Counted from the first letter of the stretch, positions 50,033-59,497 are shown. The stretch is DNA of 64,000 nt from Mycobacteroides franklinii (GCF_002013895.1 NZ_MAFQ01000022.1:1-64000), one strand, 5' to 3'. Numbers and translations are program-made. The notes: generated by a model from the letters alone, not told the origin.

Positions 50033-52165
50033 ATGATCACAAGGGTGACCACACCGAGTGTCCCCCCGGCCGCAACCACGATCACCTCCGGTGAGGAGCT
50101 GCCCGAAGACCGGTACCTCAATCGGGAACTCTCGTGGCTGGATTTCAACTCGCGCGTGCTCGCACTTGCCGCAGATGAATCACTGCCCATCCTGGAACGC
50201 GCCAAATTCCTGGCAATCTTCGCGTCCAACCTTGACGAGTTCTACATGGTTCGCGTCGCGGGCCTGAAACGTCGCGACGAGACGGGGCTGTCGGTGCGTT
50301 CAGCCGATGGCCTGTCGCCGCGCGAGCAGTTGAAGCTGATCGGCGAGCGCACGCAGGAGATCTCGATCCAGCACGCGCGGGTGTTCAGTGACTCGGTACG
50401 CCCCGAGCTGGCCGAGAACGGCATCTTCGTCGTCACCTGGGCCGACCTGTCCGAAGACGAGCGGAGCTATCTCTCCTCGTACTTCACCGACCAGGTCTTC
50501 CCGGTGCTGACCCCGCTGGCCGTCGACCCCGCGCACCCGTTCCCTTACATATCCGGTCTGAGTCTGAATCTGGCCATCACCGTTCAGGTCCCCGAGACGG
50601 GCGGTCAGCATTTCGCCCGAATCAAGGTGCCTGACAACGTGGATCGTTTTGTCCGGCTGCGCAGCCCCGACGGAACCGGGACGACCCAGACCGCGCGCTT
50701 CCTGCCCATGGAAGAGCTCATCTCCGCGCACCTCTCGGCGCTGTTCCCCGGCCTGGTCATCATCGAGCACCACGCGTTTCGCATCACCCGGAACGCCGAT
50801 TTCGAGGTCGAGGAAGATCGGGACGAGGACCTTCTCCAGGCACTCGAACGGGAATTGGCCCGCCGACGGTTCGGATCGCCGGTACGCCTCGAGGTCGCCG
50901 ACGACATGACCGAGCACATGTTGGAACTGCTGCTACGCGAGCTGGATGTGGATCCTGGTGACGTGGTGCAGGTTCCGGGGCTGCTGGACCTGTCGTGCTT
51001 GTGGCAGGTCTACGGGGTGGATCGCCCCGCACTCAAGGATCCGACATTCGTGCCGGCGACCCATCCGGCGTTCGGGCAGGGCGAGACCCCGAAGAGCATC
51101 TTCTCGACGCTCCGGGACGGGGACGTCCTCGTCCATCACCCTTACGACTCGTTCTCCACCAGTGTGCAACGGTTTATCGAGCAGGCCGCCGCCGATCCAC
51201 AGGTGCTGGCCATCAAACAAACGCTGTATCGCACCTCCGGCGACTCCCCCATCGTGAACTCGCTCATCGATGCCGCCGAGGCCGGTAAGCAGGTAGTCGC
51301 CCTGGTGGAGATCAAGGCCCGCTTCGACGAACAGGCCAATATCAAGTGGGCACGCGCATTGGAAGACGCCGGCGTGCACGTGGTCTACGGCTTGATCGGC
51401 CTCAAGACACATTGCAAGACCGCCCTGGTGGTGCGCCGCGAGGGATCTGCCATCCGCCGGTACTGCCACATCGGTACCGGGAACTACAACCCGAAGACCG
51501 CCCGGCTCTACGAAGATGTGGGCTTGCTGACGAGCGCACCTGAAATCGGCGCGGACCTCACCGACCTGTTCAACTCCCTGACCGGGTACTCGCGAAAGGT
51601 CTCCTACCGCAACCTGTTAGTGGCGCCGCACGGGATACGCGCCGGAATCGTCGACCGCATCGACCGCGAGATCGCCGCGCACCGAGCCGGCCAGGACGCC
51701 CGAATTCGGCTGAAGATGAATGCGTTGGTCGACGAGCAGGTGATCGATGCGCTCTACCGAGCCTCCCGGGCCGGAGTCCCCATCGAGGTGGTGGTGCGTG
51801 GGATCTGCGCACTGCGCCCCGGGGTTCCCGAGTACTCCGACAGCATCACCGTACGATCCATTCTCGGCCGGTTCCTTGAACATTCGCGCATCATTCACTT
51901 CAACGCCATCAACGAATTCTGGATCGGCAGCGCCGACATGATGCATCGTAATCTGGACAGACGGGTCGAGGTCCTCGCGCGCGTCACCGACCCGAAGCTC
52001 ACCGCACAGCTCGACGATATGTTCACCTCCGCGTTGGACTCCCGGACCCGCTGCTGGGAGCTGCAGCCCGATGGCCAGTGGTTGGCCTCGCCTGCGGACG
52101 GCGAGGAAGTGCGCGACCATCAGGTCGAAATGATGAAACGGCACCGCTCACAAAACGTGACATAA
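50033..52165 (+). CDS. ppk: Polyphosphate kinase 1
   Basis: Synthesises polyphosphate from ATP. 710 residues. ELSWLDFNSRVL and ASNLDEFYMVRVAGL at the N-terminus, TLYRTSGDSPIV, GLKTHCKTALVVRREG and YCHIGTGNYNPKTARLYEDVGLLT, with the autophosphorylated His in the phospholipase-D-like C-domain. A second HKD-like segment DLLFNSLTGYSRK... is recognisable before it. Follows fbiD with a 17-bp gap. Confidence 0.96.
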   Translation: MITRVTTPSVPPAATTITSGEELPEDRYLNRELSWLDFNSRVLALAADESLPILERAKFLAIFASNLDEFYMVRVAGLKRRDETGLSVRSADGLSPREQLKLIGERTQEISIQHARVFSDSVRPELAENGIFVVTWADLSEDERSYLSSYFTDQVFPVLTPLAVDPAHPFPYISGLSLNLAITVQVPETGGQHFARIKVPDNVDRFVRLRSPDGTGTTQTARFLPMEELISAHLSALFPGLVIIEHHAFRITRNADFEVEEDRDEDLLQALERELARRRFGSPVRLEVADDMTEHMLELLLRELDVDPGDVVQVPGLLDLSCLWQVYGVDRPALKDPTFVPATHPAFGQGETPKSIFSTLRDGDVLVHHPYDSFSTSVQRFIEQAAADPQVLAIKQTLYRTSGDSPIVNSLIDAAEAGKQVVALVEIKARFDEQANIKWARALEDAGVHVVYGLIGLKTHCKTALVVRREGSAIRRYCHIGTGNYNPKTARLYEDVGLLTSAPEIGADLTDLFNSLTGYSRKVSYRNLLVAPHGIRAGIVDRIDREIAAHRAGQDARIRLKMNALVDEQVIDALYRASRAGVPIEVVVRGICALRPGVPEYSDSITVRSILGRFLEHSRIIHFNAINEFWIGSADMMHRNLDRRVEVLARVTDPKLTAQLDDMFTSALDSRTRCWELQPDGQWLASPADGEEVRDHQVEMMKRHRSQNVT

Positions 52166-52209
52166 CCCAGGTTCTCCCGGCTGAACAACTCTCCCCCGAA
52201 GGAGCTTTC

Positions 52210-53157
52210 GTGCCCGATCCGACCACGCGGACCGGTGCAGCGGTCCTTGCCGCCGGAGCCGCCCTCTGGCGGTACCAGGACAGCCCTGGCCAGGAGGACA
52301 CTGCCGGCGCCATCGAAGTGGCCCTGGTGCACCGACCACGATACGACGATTGGTCACTGCCCAAGGGGAAACTCGACCCCGGTGAAACGGCGGCGATCGC
52401 GGCGGTCCGGGAGATCGCCGAGGAGACCGGATTTACCGCTCGACTCGGCCGTCGACTGCCGTCGGTGAGTTATCCGGTGAGCCAGGGAACCAAGCGCGTC
52501 AGGTATTGGGCGGCGCAGGCCATAGACGGCAAGTTCGAGGCCAATCTCGAAGTCGACGAGATCAAGTGGCTTCCCGTGGCAACTGCGATCAAAACGGTCA
52601 GCTATGCGGTAGACCGGAAAGTACTGCGAAACTTCGCAAAGCATGAAATTGACACCCGGACATTGATTATCGTGCGCCACGCAAAGGCGGGGAGAAAGGA
52701 ACGCTATTCGGGGGACGACACCCTGCGGCCACTGGATAAAAAGGGCCGGGCCCAAGCCGAGGCGCTTACCGGCCAATTGCTTGCATTCGGGGCCAGTGCG
52801 ATTCATGCCGCCGATCGGCTGCGCTGCCGCCAGACCGTGGAACCGCTTGCCGAGGAGCTGAACACGGTGATCTTCAGCGAGCCGGCGCTCAGTGAAGAGG
52901 CCTATTGGGCAGACCGCAAGCGGGCACATCGCAGAATTCTCGAAATCGCGGGATTGGACGGTGTGCGGGTGTTATGCACACAAGGCCGGGTCATCCCCGA
53001 CCTCATCGAGTGGTGGGCGCAGCGTGACGGTGTCCGCCCCGATAAGTCACGTAACCGCAAGGGCAGCATGTGGGTGCTGTCGATGGGCGGTCAGAAGCTG
53101 CTGGCCGCAGACCATCTGGATAGCCCGCTGCCCGCCGTCGGCTGGCAGCAGCACTAG
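52210..53157 (+). CDS. mutT1: MutT1: Nudix hydrolase fused to histidine phosphatase
   Basis: Sanitises 8-oxo-dGTP and diadenosine polyphosphates. GTG 52210 with GAAGGAG just upstream gives 315 residues; the frame to 52078 overlaps ppk. Nudix box GKLDPGETAAIAAVREIAEETGF (about 55-77) followed at about 155 by the histidine-phosphatase domain with IVRHAKAGRKE (RHA instead of RHG) and a late His. Two-domain architecture is characteristic of mycobacterial MutT1 (Rv2985). Confidence 0.95.
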   Translation: MPDPTTRTGAAVLAAGAALWRYQDSPGQEDTAGAIEVALVHRPRYDDWSLPKGKLDPGETAAIAAVREIAEETGFTARLGRRLPSVSYPVSQGTKRVRYWAAQAIDGKFEANLEVDEIKWLPVATAIKTVSYAVDRKVLRNFAKHEIDTRTLIIVRHAKAGRKERYSGDDTLRPLDKKGRAQAEALTGQLLAFGASAIHAADRLRCRQTVEPLAEELNTVIFSEPALSEEAYWADRKRAHRRILEIAGLDGVRVLCTQGRVIPDLIEWWAQRDGVRPDKSRNRKGSMWVLSMGGQKLLAADHLDSPLPAVGWQQH

Positions 53158-53167
53158 CCCACAAAGC

Positions 53168-53204
53168 AACATCGGGCCCCACCTACACGGTGGGACCCGA
53201 TGTT
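53168..53204. terminator. Bidirectional hairpin terminator, mutT1/hupB
   Basis: 16-bp arms (53168-53183 and 53189-53204) with a single mismatch and five-base loop TACAC: AACATCGGG.CCCACC paired with GGTGGG.CCCGATGTT. It lies between the convergent mutT1 and hupB stop codons with no long T-run. Strong stem for both directions. Confidence 0.85.
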
Positions 53205-53215
53205 ATCTTGTGAAA

Positions 53216-53848
53216 CTACTTGCGGCCCTTCTTGGCCGGGGCCTTCTTGGCCGGGGCCTTCTTGGCGGGAGCCTTGGCCACAACCTTCTTGGCGGGAGCC
53301 TTGGCGACAACCTTCTTGGCGGGAGCCTTGGTCACGGCCTTCTTGACCGGAGCCTTCTTCGCGGGAGCAGCCTTCTTGACGACTGCCTTCTTGACCGGAG
53401 CAGCAGCCTTCTTGACGACTGCCTTCTTGACCGGAGCAGCAGCCTTCTTGGCAGGCGCGGCCTTCTTGGCCGGAGCCTTCTTGGCCGGGGCGGCCTTCTT
53501 GGCGGCGGCACGCTTAGCCGGGGCGGCGGTGGAACCACGCTTCACAGCGGGACCGTCGGCCGGAAGCTTCTGCGAGCCAGAGACAACCGCCTTGAACTGT
53601 GCACCGGGACGGAACGTCGGTACCGACGTCGGCTTCACCTTGACAGTCTCACCGGTACGCGGGTTGCGGGCGACACGAGCGGCGCGGCGGCGCTGCTCGA
53701 AAACGCCAAAACCGGTGATTGTCACGCTCTCACCCTTGTGCACGGTGCGAACGATGGTGTCGACGACGTGCTCCACCGCAGCGGTGGCTTGCCGGCGATC
53801 CGAGCCCAACTTCTGTGTCAGAACGTCGATGAGCTCTGCTTTGTTCAT
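53216..53848 (-). CDS. hupB: HU-like nucleoid protein HupB
   Basis: 210 residues from ATG 53848. N-terminal 90 residues are the HU fold (MNKAELIDVLTQKLGSDRRQATAAVEHVV, ITGFGVFEQRRRAARVARNPRTGE, PTFRPGAQFK). The C-terminal half is a histone-H1-like tail of PAKKA, PVKKA and VVAKAPAKK repeats. This two-part form is specific to actinobacteria. Nucleoid compaction and iron-related regulation are known for the family. The open frame to 54016 is unconserved. Confidence 0.96.
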   Translation of the reverse strand: MNKAELIDVLTQKLGSDRRQATAAVEHVVDTIVRTVHKGESVTITGFGVFEQRRRAARVARNPRTGETVKVKPTSVPTFRPGAQFKAVVSGSQKLPADGPAVKRGSTAAPAKRAAAKKAAPAKKAPAKKAAPAKKAAAPVKKAVVKKAAAPVKKAVVKKAAPAKKAPVKKAVTKAPAKKVVAKAPAKKVVAKAPAKKAPAKKAPAKKGRK

Positions 53849-54020
53849 GTAAAACCCTCCGAAGCCAGTGGTCCACTTTGAACCGACTTCGAACACGGTA
53901 AACCCAACTGCACGTGATTTCCAAGTGCCACGCGTAATTTCGGCAAAATTCTCTGAGCTCTTTTCGGAGCTATTCGCCGACCAAAAGCAATGCCCTTGCC
54001 CCCCAAGGGCACCCAATCAG

Positions 54021-54620
54021 CTACTCAGAAGGCTCCAAAGTGCGGGGTTTGAACTCCGGTCGCGAGGCCTCAAAAGCCGCAATTTCATCGACTTTTCGCA
54101 GCGTAAGGCCTATATCGTCCAATCCTTCGAGCAGCCGCCACCGGGTGTAGTCGTCAATCTCAAACGGCACCACCACCGTTCCGGCGGTCACTGTCCGATC
54201 CTCAAGATTCACAGTGAGTTCCAAACCTGGATTCTGCTCGATCAGTTTCCACAGCAGCTCGATGTTGGACTGATCCACCAGCCCCGCAACCAGACCGGCC
54301 TTACCGGCGTTGCCCCGGAAGATGTCTCCGAAACGGGACGACAGTACTACTCGAAATCCGTAGTCCATCAAGGCCCACACGGCGTGCTCACGGGATGATC
54401 CGGTGCCGAAATCAGGCCCGGCGACCAGCACGCTGCCTCGGTTGAACGGTTCCAGATTGAGAATGAACGAGGGATCGGCACGCCACCCGGCGAAGAGTCC
54501 GTCCTCGAAACCCGTTCGGGTGACACGCTTGAGGTACACCGCCGGGATGATCTGATCGGTATCGACGTTGGAACGACGCAGCGGCACACCAATTCCGGTG
54601 TGAGTGTCGAATGCCTCCAC
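54021..54620 (-). CDS. leuD: 3-isopropylmalate dehydratase small subunit
   Basis: 199 residues. LeuD swivel domain: MEAFDTHTGIGVPLRRSNVDTDQIIPAVYLKRV, GPDFGTGSSREHAVWALMDYGF and FEIDDYTRWRLLEGLDDIGLTL. With LeuC it isomerises 2- to 3-isopropylmalate in leucine synthesis. Begins 20 bp after leuC. Confidence 0.96.
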   Translation of the reverse strand: MEAFDTHTGIGVPLRRSNVDTDQIIPAVYLKRVTRTGFEDGLFAGWRADPSFILNLEPFNRGSVLVAGPDFGTGSSREHAVWALMDYGFRVVLSSRFGDIFRGNAGKAGLVAGLVDQSNIELLWKLIEQNPGLELTVNLEDRTVTAGTVVVPFEIDDYTRWRLLEGLDDIGLTLRKVDEIAAFEASRPEFKPRTLEPSE

Positions 54621-54640
54621 TATTTCCTCTCCCTGCTGGT

Positions 54641-56101
54641 CTAGAGCGCGGATTTTGCCAAATCAGCTGGCGATGAGAGCTTTCCCCGCACCGCCGTGGC
54701 CGCGGCGACGGCCGGTGATACCAAGTGAGTCCGGCCGCCCTTACCCTGGCGCCCTTCGAAGTTTCGGTTCGATGTCGAGGCGCACCGTTGCCCTGGTGAG
54801 AGCTGATCGGGATTCATGCCCAGACACATCGAGCAGCCTGCCTGGCGCCATTGAGCGCCCGCGGCGGTGAAAATCTCACCCAGCCCCTCGGATTCGGCCT
54901 GCGCGCGCACCCGCATCGAGCCGGGAACGATGAGCATGGTGACCCCATCGGCCACCTTCCGCTCTCGTAGCACGTCCGCCACCGCCCGCAGATCCTCGAT
55001 CCGCCCGTTGGTGCAGGACCCGACGAACACGGTGTCCACCGGGATCTCACGCATCGGGGTACCCGGCGTGAGATCCATATAGGTCAGCGCCTTCTCGGCC
55101 GCCGACCGCTCCTCTTCGTCAGCCATCTGCTCCGGATCGGGCACCTCGGCACTCAGGGGCACCCCCTGACCCGGATTGGTGCCCCAGGTGACGAAGGGCG
55201 TCAAAGTACTGGCATCGATGTGCACTTCGGCGTCGAACTGAGCGCCCTCGTCGGTGCGCAGCGAGTCCCATTCAGCGACAGCGGCATCCCACAGCTCACC
55301 CTTGGGCGCGTGCGAGCGGTCCTTCAGATAGGCATACGTCGTCTCGTCGGGAGCGACCATCCCCGCCCGCGCGCCTGCCTCAATAGACATATTGCACATG
55401 GTCATTCGGGCCTCCATCGACATCTCCTCGACGGCCTGCCCTCGGTACTCCAGGACGTATCCCTGACCGCCACCGGTGCCGATCTTTGCGATGACCGCCA
55501 AAATGACGTCCTTGCTGGTGACGCCGACCGGGAGGGCGCCATCGATGTTGATGGCCATGGTCCGAAATGGCCTCAGCGGCAAGGTCTGCGTGGCCAGCAC
55601 GTGTTCGACCTCGGAGGTCCCGATGCCCATCGCCAGCGCTCCGAAGGCTCCGTGCGTGGAGGTGTGACTGTCACCGCATACGACGGTGGTACCCGGCTGG
55701 GTCAGGCCCAGCTGCGGCCCGACCACGTGCACGATGCCCTGTTCCGCGTCTCCCATCGGGTGCAGGCGGATACCGAATTCTTTACAGTTCTTCCGGAGGG
55801 TCTCGACCTGAGTGCGGGACACCGGATCGGCGATCGGCTTGTCGATATCGATCGTCGGCACATTGTGATCCTCGGTCGCGATCGTCAGATCCGGCCGGCG
55901 CACCGGCCGTCCGGCAAGACGCAGACCGTCGAACGCCTGCGGACTGGTCACCTCGTGGACCAAGTGCAGGTCGATGTAGATGAGGTCGGGCTCGCGCGCC
56001 TCGCCCTCACCGGTTCCGCGTACCACTACGTGGGAGTCCCAGACCTTCTCTGCCAGGGTCCTGGGCTGTTGGACACTAGTCATCATTGGCTCCGTGCTCA
56101 T
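54641..56101 (-). CDS. leuC: 3-isopropylmalate dehydratase large subunit
   Basis: 486 residues. Aconitase-type iron-sulfur enzyme; cluster cysteines in VGSCTNGRIEDL and CSMCLGMNPD. VCGDSHTSTHGAFGALAMGIGTSEVEHVLATQTL and NRNFEGRQG are family signatures. Starts at ATG 56101; other in-frame ATGs six and seven codons in are possible. Divergent from the IclR gene, 34 bp apart, so leucine synthesis is likely under that regulator. Confidence 0.96.
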   Translation of the reverse strand: MSTEPMMTSVQQPRTLAEKVWDSHVVVRGTGEGEAREPDLIYIDLHLVHEVTSPQAFDGLRLAGRPVRRPDLTIATEDHNVPTIDIDKPIADPVSRTQVETLRKNCKEFGIRLHPMGDAEQGIVHVVGPQLGLTQPGTTVVCGDSHTSTHGAFGALAMGIGTSEVEHVLATQTLPLRPFRTMAINIDGALPVGVTSKDVILAVIAKIGTGGGQGYVLEYRGQAVEEMSMEARMTMCNMSIEAGARAGMVAPDETTYAYLKDRSHAPKGELWDAAVAEWDSLRTDEGAQFDAEVHIDASTLTPFVTWGTNPGQGVPLSAEVPDPEQMADEEERSAAEKALTYMDLTPGTPMREIPVDTVFVGSCTNGRIEDLRAVADVLRERKVADGVTMLIVPGSMRVRAQAESEGLGEIFTAAGAQWRQAGCSMCLGMNPDQLSPGQRCASTSNRNFEGRQGKGGRTHLVSPAVAAATAVRGKLSSPADLAKSAL

Positions 56102-56117
56102 TGCGTCTCAATATTTG

Positions 56118-56134
56118 GAACGTTAGTATCGTTC
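56118..56134 (+). promoter_or_regulatory. Inverted repeat and -10 between leuC and IclR gene
   Basis: GAACG-n7-CGTTC inverted repeat just before the IclR start, overlapping TAGTAT (56124-56129), a good -10 element whose start point would fall at the GTG of the regulator. That fits a leaderless transcript and autoregulation by an IclR-type protein that could also control leuC on the other strand. Confidence 0.5.
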
Positions 56135-56135
56135 T

Positions 56136-56837
56136 GTGAGACAGCATAGCGGCATCGGCGTCCTCGACAAAGCGGTGCAGGTCCTGACCGCCATAGGCGA
56201 CTCGCCCTGCGGGCTCGCCGAATTGTGCGACCGCACGGGACTGCCCCGCGCCACCGCCCACCGACTCGCGGCGGGATTGGAAGTGCACCGACTCCTGTCC
56301 CGCGACGGCGACGGACAGTGGCAGCTCGGGGCCGGACTGACCGAACTCGCGGCCCATGTCAACGATCCGCTGCTGAGCGCCAGCGCCCAAGTGCTGCCCA
56401 AGCTGCGCGAAATCACCGGCGAGAGCGTGCAGCTGTACCGGCGAGAAGGCACCGTACGGATATGCGTGGCGGCACTCGAACCACCAGCGGGGCTTCGCGA
56501 TACTGTCCCGGTCGGTTCGCGGCTACCCATGTCCGCCGGGTCGGGCGCCAAAGTGTTGCTTGCCCACAGTGATCCGGCCACGCAGGCGGCGGTGCTCCCC
56601 GGTGCGACGTTCACCGAACGCGCGCTTGCCGATGTGCGCAAGCGGGGTTGGGCCCAGAGTGCGGCCGAACGCGAGGCCGGAGTCGCCAGCGTATCGGCGC
56701 CCGTTCGCGATCGACACGGCAATGTCATTGCCGCGATATCGGTTTCCGGTCCGATCGATCGGATGGGCCGGCGGCCGGGGGCACGCTGGGCGGCCGATCT
56801 CGTTGCCGCCTCCGAGGCGATAACAGCCCGGCTTTAA
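56136..56837 (+). CDS. IclR-family transcriptional regulator
   Basis: 233 residues from GTG 56136. N-terminal winged helix SPCGLAELCDRTGLPRATAHRLAAGL (about 24-50), then the GAF-like effector domain with RLPMSAGSGAKVLLAHS and AEREAGVASVSAPVRDRHGNVIAAISVSGP. Divergent neighbour of leuC as in M. tuberculosis (Rv2989), where it is a candidate leu-operon regulator. Confidence 0.9.
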   Translation: MRQHSGIGVLDKAVQVLTAIGDSPCGLAELCDRTGLPRATAHRLAAGLEVHRLLSRDGDGQWQLGAGLTELAAHVNDPLLSASAQVLPKLREITGESVQLYRREGTVRICVAALEPPAGLRDTVPVGSRLPMSAGSGAKVLLAHSDPATQAAVLPGATFTERALADVRKRGWAQSAAEREAGVASVSAPVRDRHGNVIAAISVSGPIDRMGRRPGARWAADLVAASEAITARL

Positions 56838-56846
56838 GCTCCGAAT

Positions 56847-57344
56847 ATGGGAAGCAATCAGCGCTCGCAGATCGTCATGTCCGACGAAGAGATCACCGAG
56901 TTCATCAACAACTCACGCACCACGACCATGGCCACCATCGGTGCCGACGGGCAGCCGCATTTGGTCGCCATGTGGTACGCGGTGCTCGACGGCGAGGTGT
57001 GGTTCGAAACCAAGGCCAAGTCGCAGAAGGTGGTCAATCTCAAGCGCAACCCCACCATCACCTGCCTTATCGAGGACGGACTCACCTACGACACCCTGCG
57101 CGGGGTCTCCATTGAGGGCCAGGCCGAGATCGTCGAGGATCCGGACGTGCTGTTCCAGGTAGGCATCAGCGTCTTCGAGCGCTACACCGCGCCGTACACA
57201 GAAGAGATGAAGCCCATCGTCGAGACGATGCTCAACAAGCGCATCGCGGTCCGGGTCCGCCCCGCCCGCATCCGGTCTTGGGATCACCGCAAGCTCGGCC
57301 TGCCCGCGATGCCGCTCGGCGGCTCCACCGCCCCGCAGCAGTAG
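56847..57344 (+). CDS. FMN/F420-binding split-barrel oxidoreductase (PNPOx-like)
   Basis: 165 residues. Split barrel: FINNSRTTTMATIGADGQPHLVAMWYAVLDGEVWFETKAKSQKVVNLKRNPTITCLIEDG. Conserved RVRPARIRSWDHRKLG at the end. The family (Rv2991-like) binds FMN or F420 and reduces unsaturated substrates; substrate here unknown. Nine bases after the IclR gene. Confidence 0.85.
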   Translation: MGSNQRSQIVMSDEEITEFINNSRTTTMATIGADGQPHLVAMWYAVLDGEVWFETKAKSQKVVNLKRNPTITCLIEDGLTYDTLRGVSIEGQAEIVEDPDVLFQVGISVFERYTAPYTEEMKPIVETMLNKRIAVRVRPARIRSWDHRKLGLPAMPLGGSTAPQQ

Positions 57345-57352
57345 GTGCGACG

Positions 57353-57655
57353 GTGGGCCAGCTTGCGCGCGACGCGTTCGACTCCTTCCGCGAGGGTCTG
57401 CGGCATAAGAAGATCAAACGGCCATTGAGCGACGCGCTGGTCCACCACCTGGGCACCGGTGCGGCGGCCGGACAACATGACGATCGGGTCCGCGAGCTGT
57501 GCACCGAGACCCTCGACATCGACGTGGACGTCGAGAAGGCCGGCACGACTCAGGCGCGCCAGTTTGTGATCTGGACCCTGCGCGAGCGTCATCCCGAATT
57601 GACCGAGGAAGCGCTACGCGCATTGGGTGATTATCGCGCCAAGAGCTGGCTATAG
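57353..57655 (+). CDS. Small conserved hypothetical protein
   Basis: 100 residues from GTG 57353, eight bases after the previous gene. Basic N-terminal half (REGLRHKKIKRPLSDAL) and an acidic second half (HDDRVRELCTETLDIDVDVEKAG), ending ALGDYRAKSWL; predicted helical. The frame to 57278 overlaps the upstream gene. No recognised family; conserved context before the tRNA genes suggests a real gene. Confidence 0.6.
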   Translation: MGQLARDAFDSFREGLRHKKIKRPLSDALVHHLGTGAAAGQHDDRVRELCTETLDIDVDVEKAGTTQARQFVIWTLRERHPELTEEALRALGDYRAKSWL

Positions 57656-57674
57656 GTTCCGCATGAAGAGCTGG

Positions 57675-57747
57675 TACCCCCGATGGGATTCGAACCCACG
57701 CTACCGCCGTGAGAGGGCGGCGTCCTAGGCCGCTAGACGACGGGGGC
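57675..57747 (-). tRNA. tRNA-Glu (CTC)
   Basis: 73 nt. Seven-bp acceptor stem, GGTTCGAATCC T-arm, anticodon loop CTCTCAC with anticodon CUC reading GAG. The gene ends with the discriminator base at 57675; CCA is not encoded. The 95 bp to tRNA-Gln holds nothing else recognisable. Confidence 0.96.
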
Positions 57748-57842
57748 TAGAACATTCCGTGCAATGCGCGTGGCGCGCAGACTTGACAGTCTAGCCCACC
57801 GGGGCACATCCACCAAATCACTTGTCGTGCAAATGATTTGCG

Positions 57843-57914
57843 CTGGGGTACCAGGACTCGAACCTAGAATGGCGGTACCAGAAACCGCTGTGTTGCCAAT
57901 TACACCATACCCCA
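57843..57914 (-). tRNA. tRNA-Gln (CTG)
   Basis: 72 nt. Acceptor TGGGGTA pairs with TACCCCA; anticodon loop TTCTGGT gives CUG reading CAG; T-arm GGTTCGAGTCC; discriminator G as expected for glutamine. Lies next to tRNA-Glu and gltX on the same strand. Confidence 0.96.
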
Positions 57915-57985
57915 ATGGCTTCACAGAACCGCAGGTCAGCGCACTGACAGCGGACTTTGGAGCCGACGAGCACACTACCAAACCA

Positions 57986-58015
57986 AGGGCCATTAACCCG
58001 AATCGGTTTGGCCCT
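57986..58015 (-). terminator. Hairpin spanning the gltX stop
   Basis: AGGGCCA-TT-AACC, six-base loop CGAATC, then GGTT-TGGCCCT: eleven base pairs with a two-base bulge. The gltX TAA is inside the stem. It could end gltX transcription before the tRNA genes. Confidence 0.55.
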
Positions 58016-59495
58016 CACCCCCATTTTCCCAGGTCCGAGCGTTTCTCAGCCGCGTCAAGGTGCGCTCGGGGCCCAGCAGTTCCATCGATTCGAACAGTGG
58101 CGGGCTCACCGTCGCACCGGTAACCGCGACACGCAGCGGCCCGAAGGCCTTCCGGGGTTTGAGCTCGAGCCCCTCGATAAGTGCGCCCTTGAGCGCCTCC
58201 TCGATGGCCGCGGTAGTCCACTCCTGAAGCGACTCCAGCGCACCGATAGCCGCGTCCAGAACGCGCAGCGAGGCCTCCCCCAATTCCTTGCGGGCCGATC
58301 CCGGATCGATCGCGTACGCGTCGTCGTTGAGGAACTTCAGCAGGCCCCAGGCGTCTCCCAGCACCACGACTCGCGTCTGCACCAGATCCGCAGCCACCGC
58401 GAATGCGGTGTCGTCCAGTCCGAGCTCGTATTCGTGCGCGGCAAAGAAGCTGCGCAGCCGCGCCACAAATTCCTCAGGGGCCAACAACCGGATGTGCTCG
58501 GCGTTGATGGCATCGGCCTTCTTCTGGTCGAACCGCGCCGGATTCGAGTTCACATCGGTGACATCGAACGCGGCGACCATCTCGGCAAGCGAGAAGATGT
58601 CGTGGTCGTCGGCGATCGACCACCCCAACAGAGCAAGGTAATTCAGCAGCCCCTCGGGAATGAACCCTCGATCGCGATGCAGGAACAGGTTGGACTGGGG
58701 ATCACGCTTGGAGAGCTTCTTGGTGCCCTCACCCAGCACCGACGGCAGGTGAGCGAACGTTGGTATCGAATCTGCCACCCCGACCCGGATCATGGCTTCA
58801 TACAAGGCGATCTGTCGCGGCGTCGACGGCAGCAGATCCTCGCCGCGCAGCACGTGCGTGATCTTCATCAACGCATCGTCGACCGGGTTCACCAAGGTGT
58901 ACAACGGATCTCCGTTGCCGCGGGTCAGCGCGAAATCGGGCACCACACCCGCCGCGAACCTGGTCTCCCCCCGCACCAGGTCGTTCCAGGTGATGTCGTG
59001 ATCGGGCATCCGCAGGCGGACGACGGGGCTGCGGCCCTCTTCGCGGTGCGCTGCGCGCTGTTCCTGGGTGAGATCACGGTCGTAGTTGTCGTACCCCAGT
59101 TTGGGATTGCGCCCCGCGGCGAGGTGCCGGGCCTCTACTTCTTCCGCCGTGGAAAACGCCTCGTAGGCCTCCCCCGCCTCCAGCAGCTTGCGCACCACAT
59201 CAAGATGCAGCTCCTTGCGCTGCGACTGCCGGTACGGCGCGTACGGACCGCCGATTTCGGGACCCTCATCCCAGTCCAGGCCCAACCACCGCAGCGCGTC
59301 CAGGATCGCCAGATAGCTCTCCTCGCTGTCACGCCCGGCGTCGGTGTCCTCGATACGGAATACGAAGTCGCCCCCGCAGTGTCGCGCGTACGCCCAGTTG
59401 AACAGTGCGGTGCGAATCAGACCGACATGCGGGGTGCCCGTCGGCGAAGGACAGAAACGAACCCGGACCTTGTTGGATCCAGTGGTGTCACTCAT
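57993..59495 (-). CDS. gltX: Glutamyl-tRNA synthetase
   Basis: 500 residues from ATG 59495. Class I synthetase: RFCPSPTGTPHVGLIRTALFNW with the HIGH motif as HVGL, RIEDTDAGRDSEES, GEDLLPSTPRQIALYEAM and KLSKRDPQ (KMSKS equivalent), with the C-terminal anticodon-binding domain. The frame is open further upstream to 59813 only over the hydrolase gene. Located near tRNA-Glu and tRNA-Gln, both of which the discriminating or non-discriminating forms may charge. Confidence 0.97.
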   Translation of the reverse strand: MSDTTGSNKVRVRFCPSPTGTPHVGLIRTALFNWAYARHCGGDFVFRIEDTDAGRDSEESYLAILDALRWLGLDWDEGPEIGGPYAPYRQSQRKELHLDVVRKLLEAGEAYEAFSTAEEVEARHLAAGRNPKLGYDNYDRDLTQEQRAAHREEGRSPVVRLRMPDHDITWNDLVRGETRFAAGVVPDFALTRGNGDPLYTLVNPVDDALMKITHVLRGEDLLPSTPRQIALYEAMIRVGVADSIPTFAHLPSVLGEGTKKLSKRDPQSNLFLHRDRGFIPEGLLNYLALLGWSIADDHDIFSLAEMVAAFDVTDVNSNPARFDQKKADAINAEHIRLLAPEEFVARLRSFFAAHEYELGLDDTAFAVAADLVQTRVVVLGDAWGLLKFLNDDAYAIDPGSARKELGEASLRVLDAAIGALESLQEWTTAAIEEALKGALIEGLELKPRKAFGPLRVAVTGATVSPPLFESMELLGPERTLTRLRNARTWENGGEGQTDSG

Positions 59496-59497
59496 TG

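Noticed and set aside
53220..53852. 210-residue hydrophobic frame opposite hupB (FLAGAF repeats)
   Set aside because: Antisense of the Lys/Ala repeat tail of hupB; repetitive by construction.
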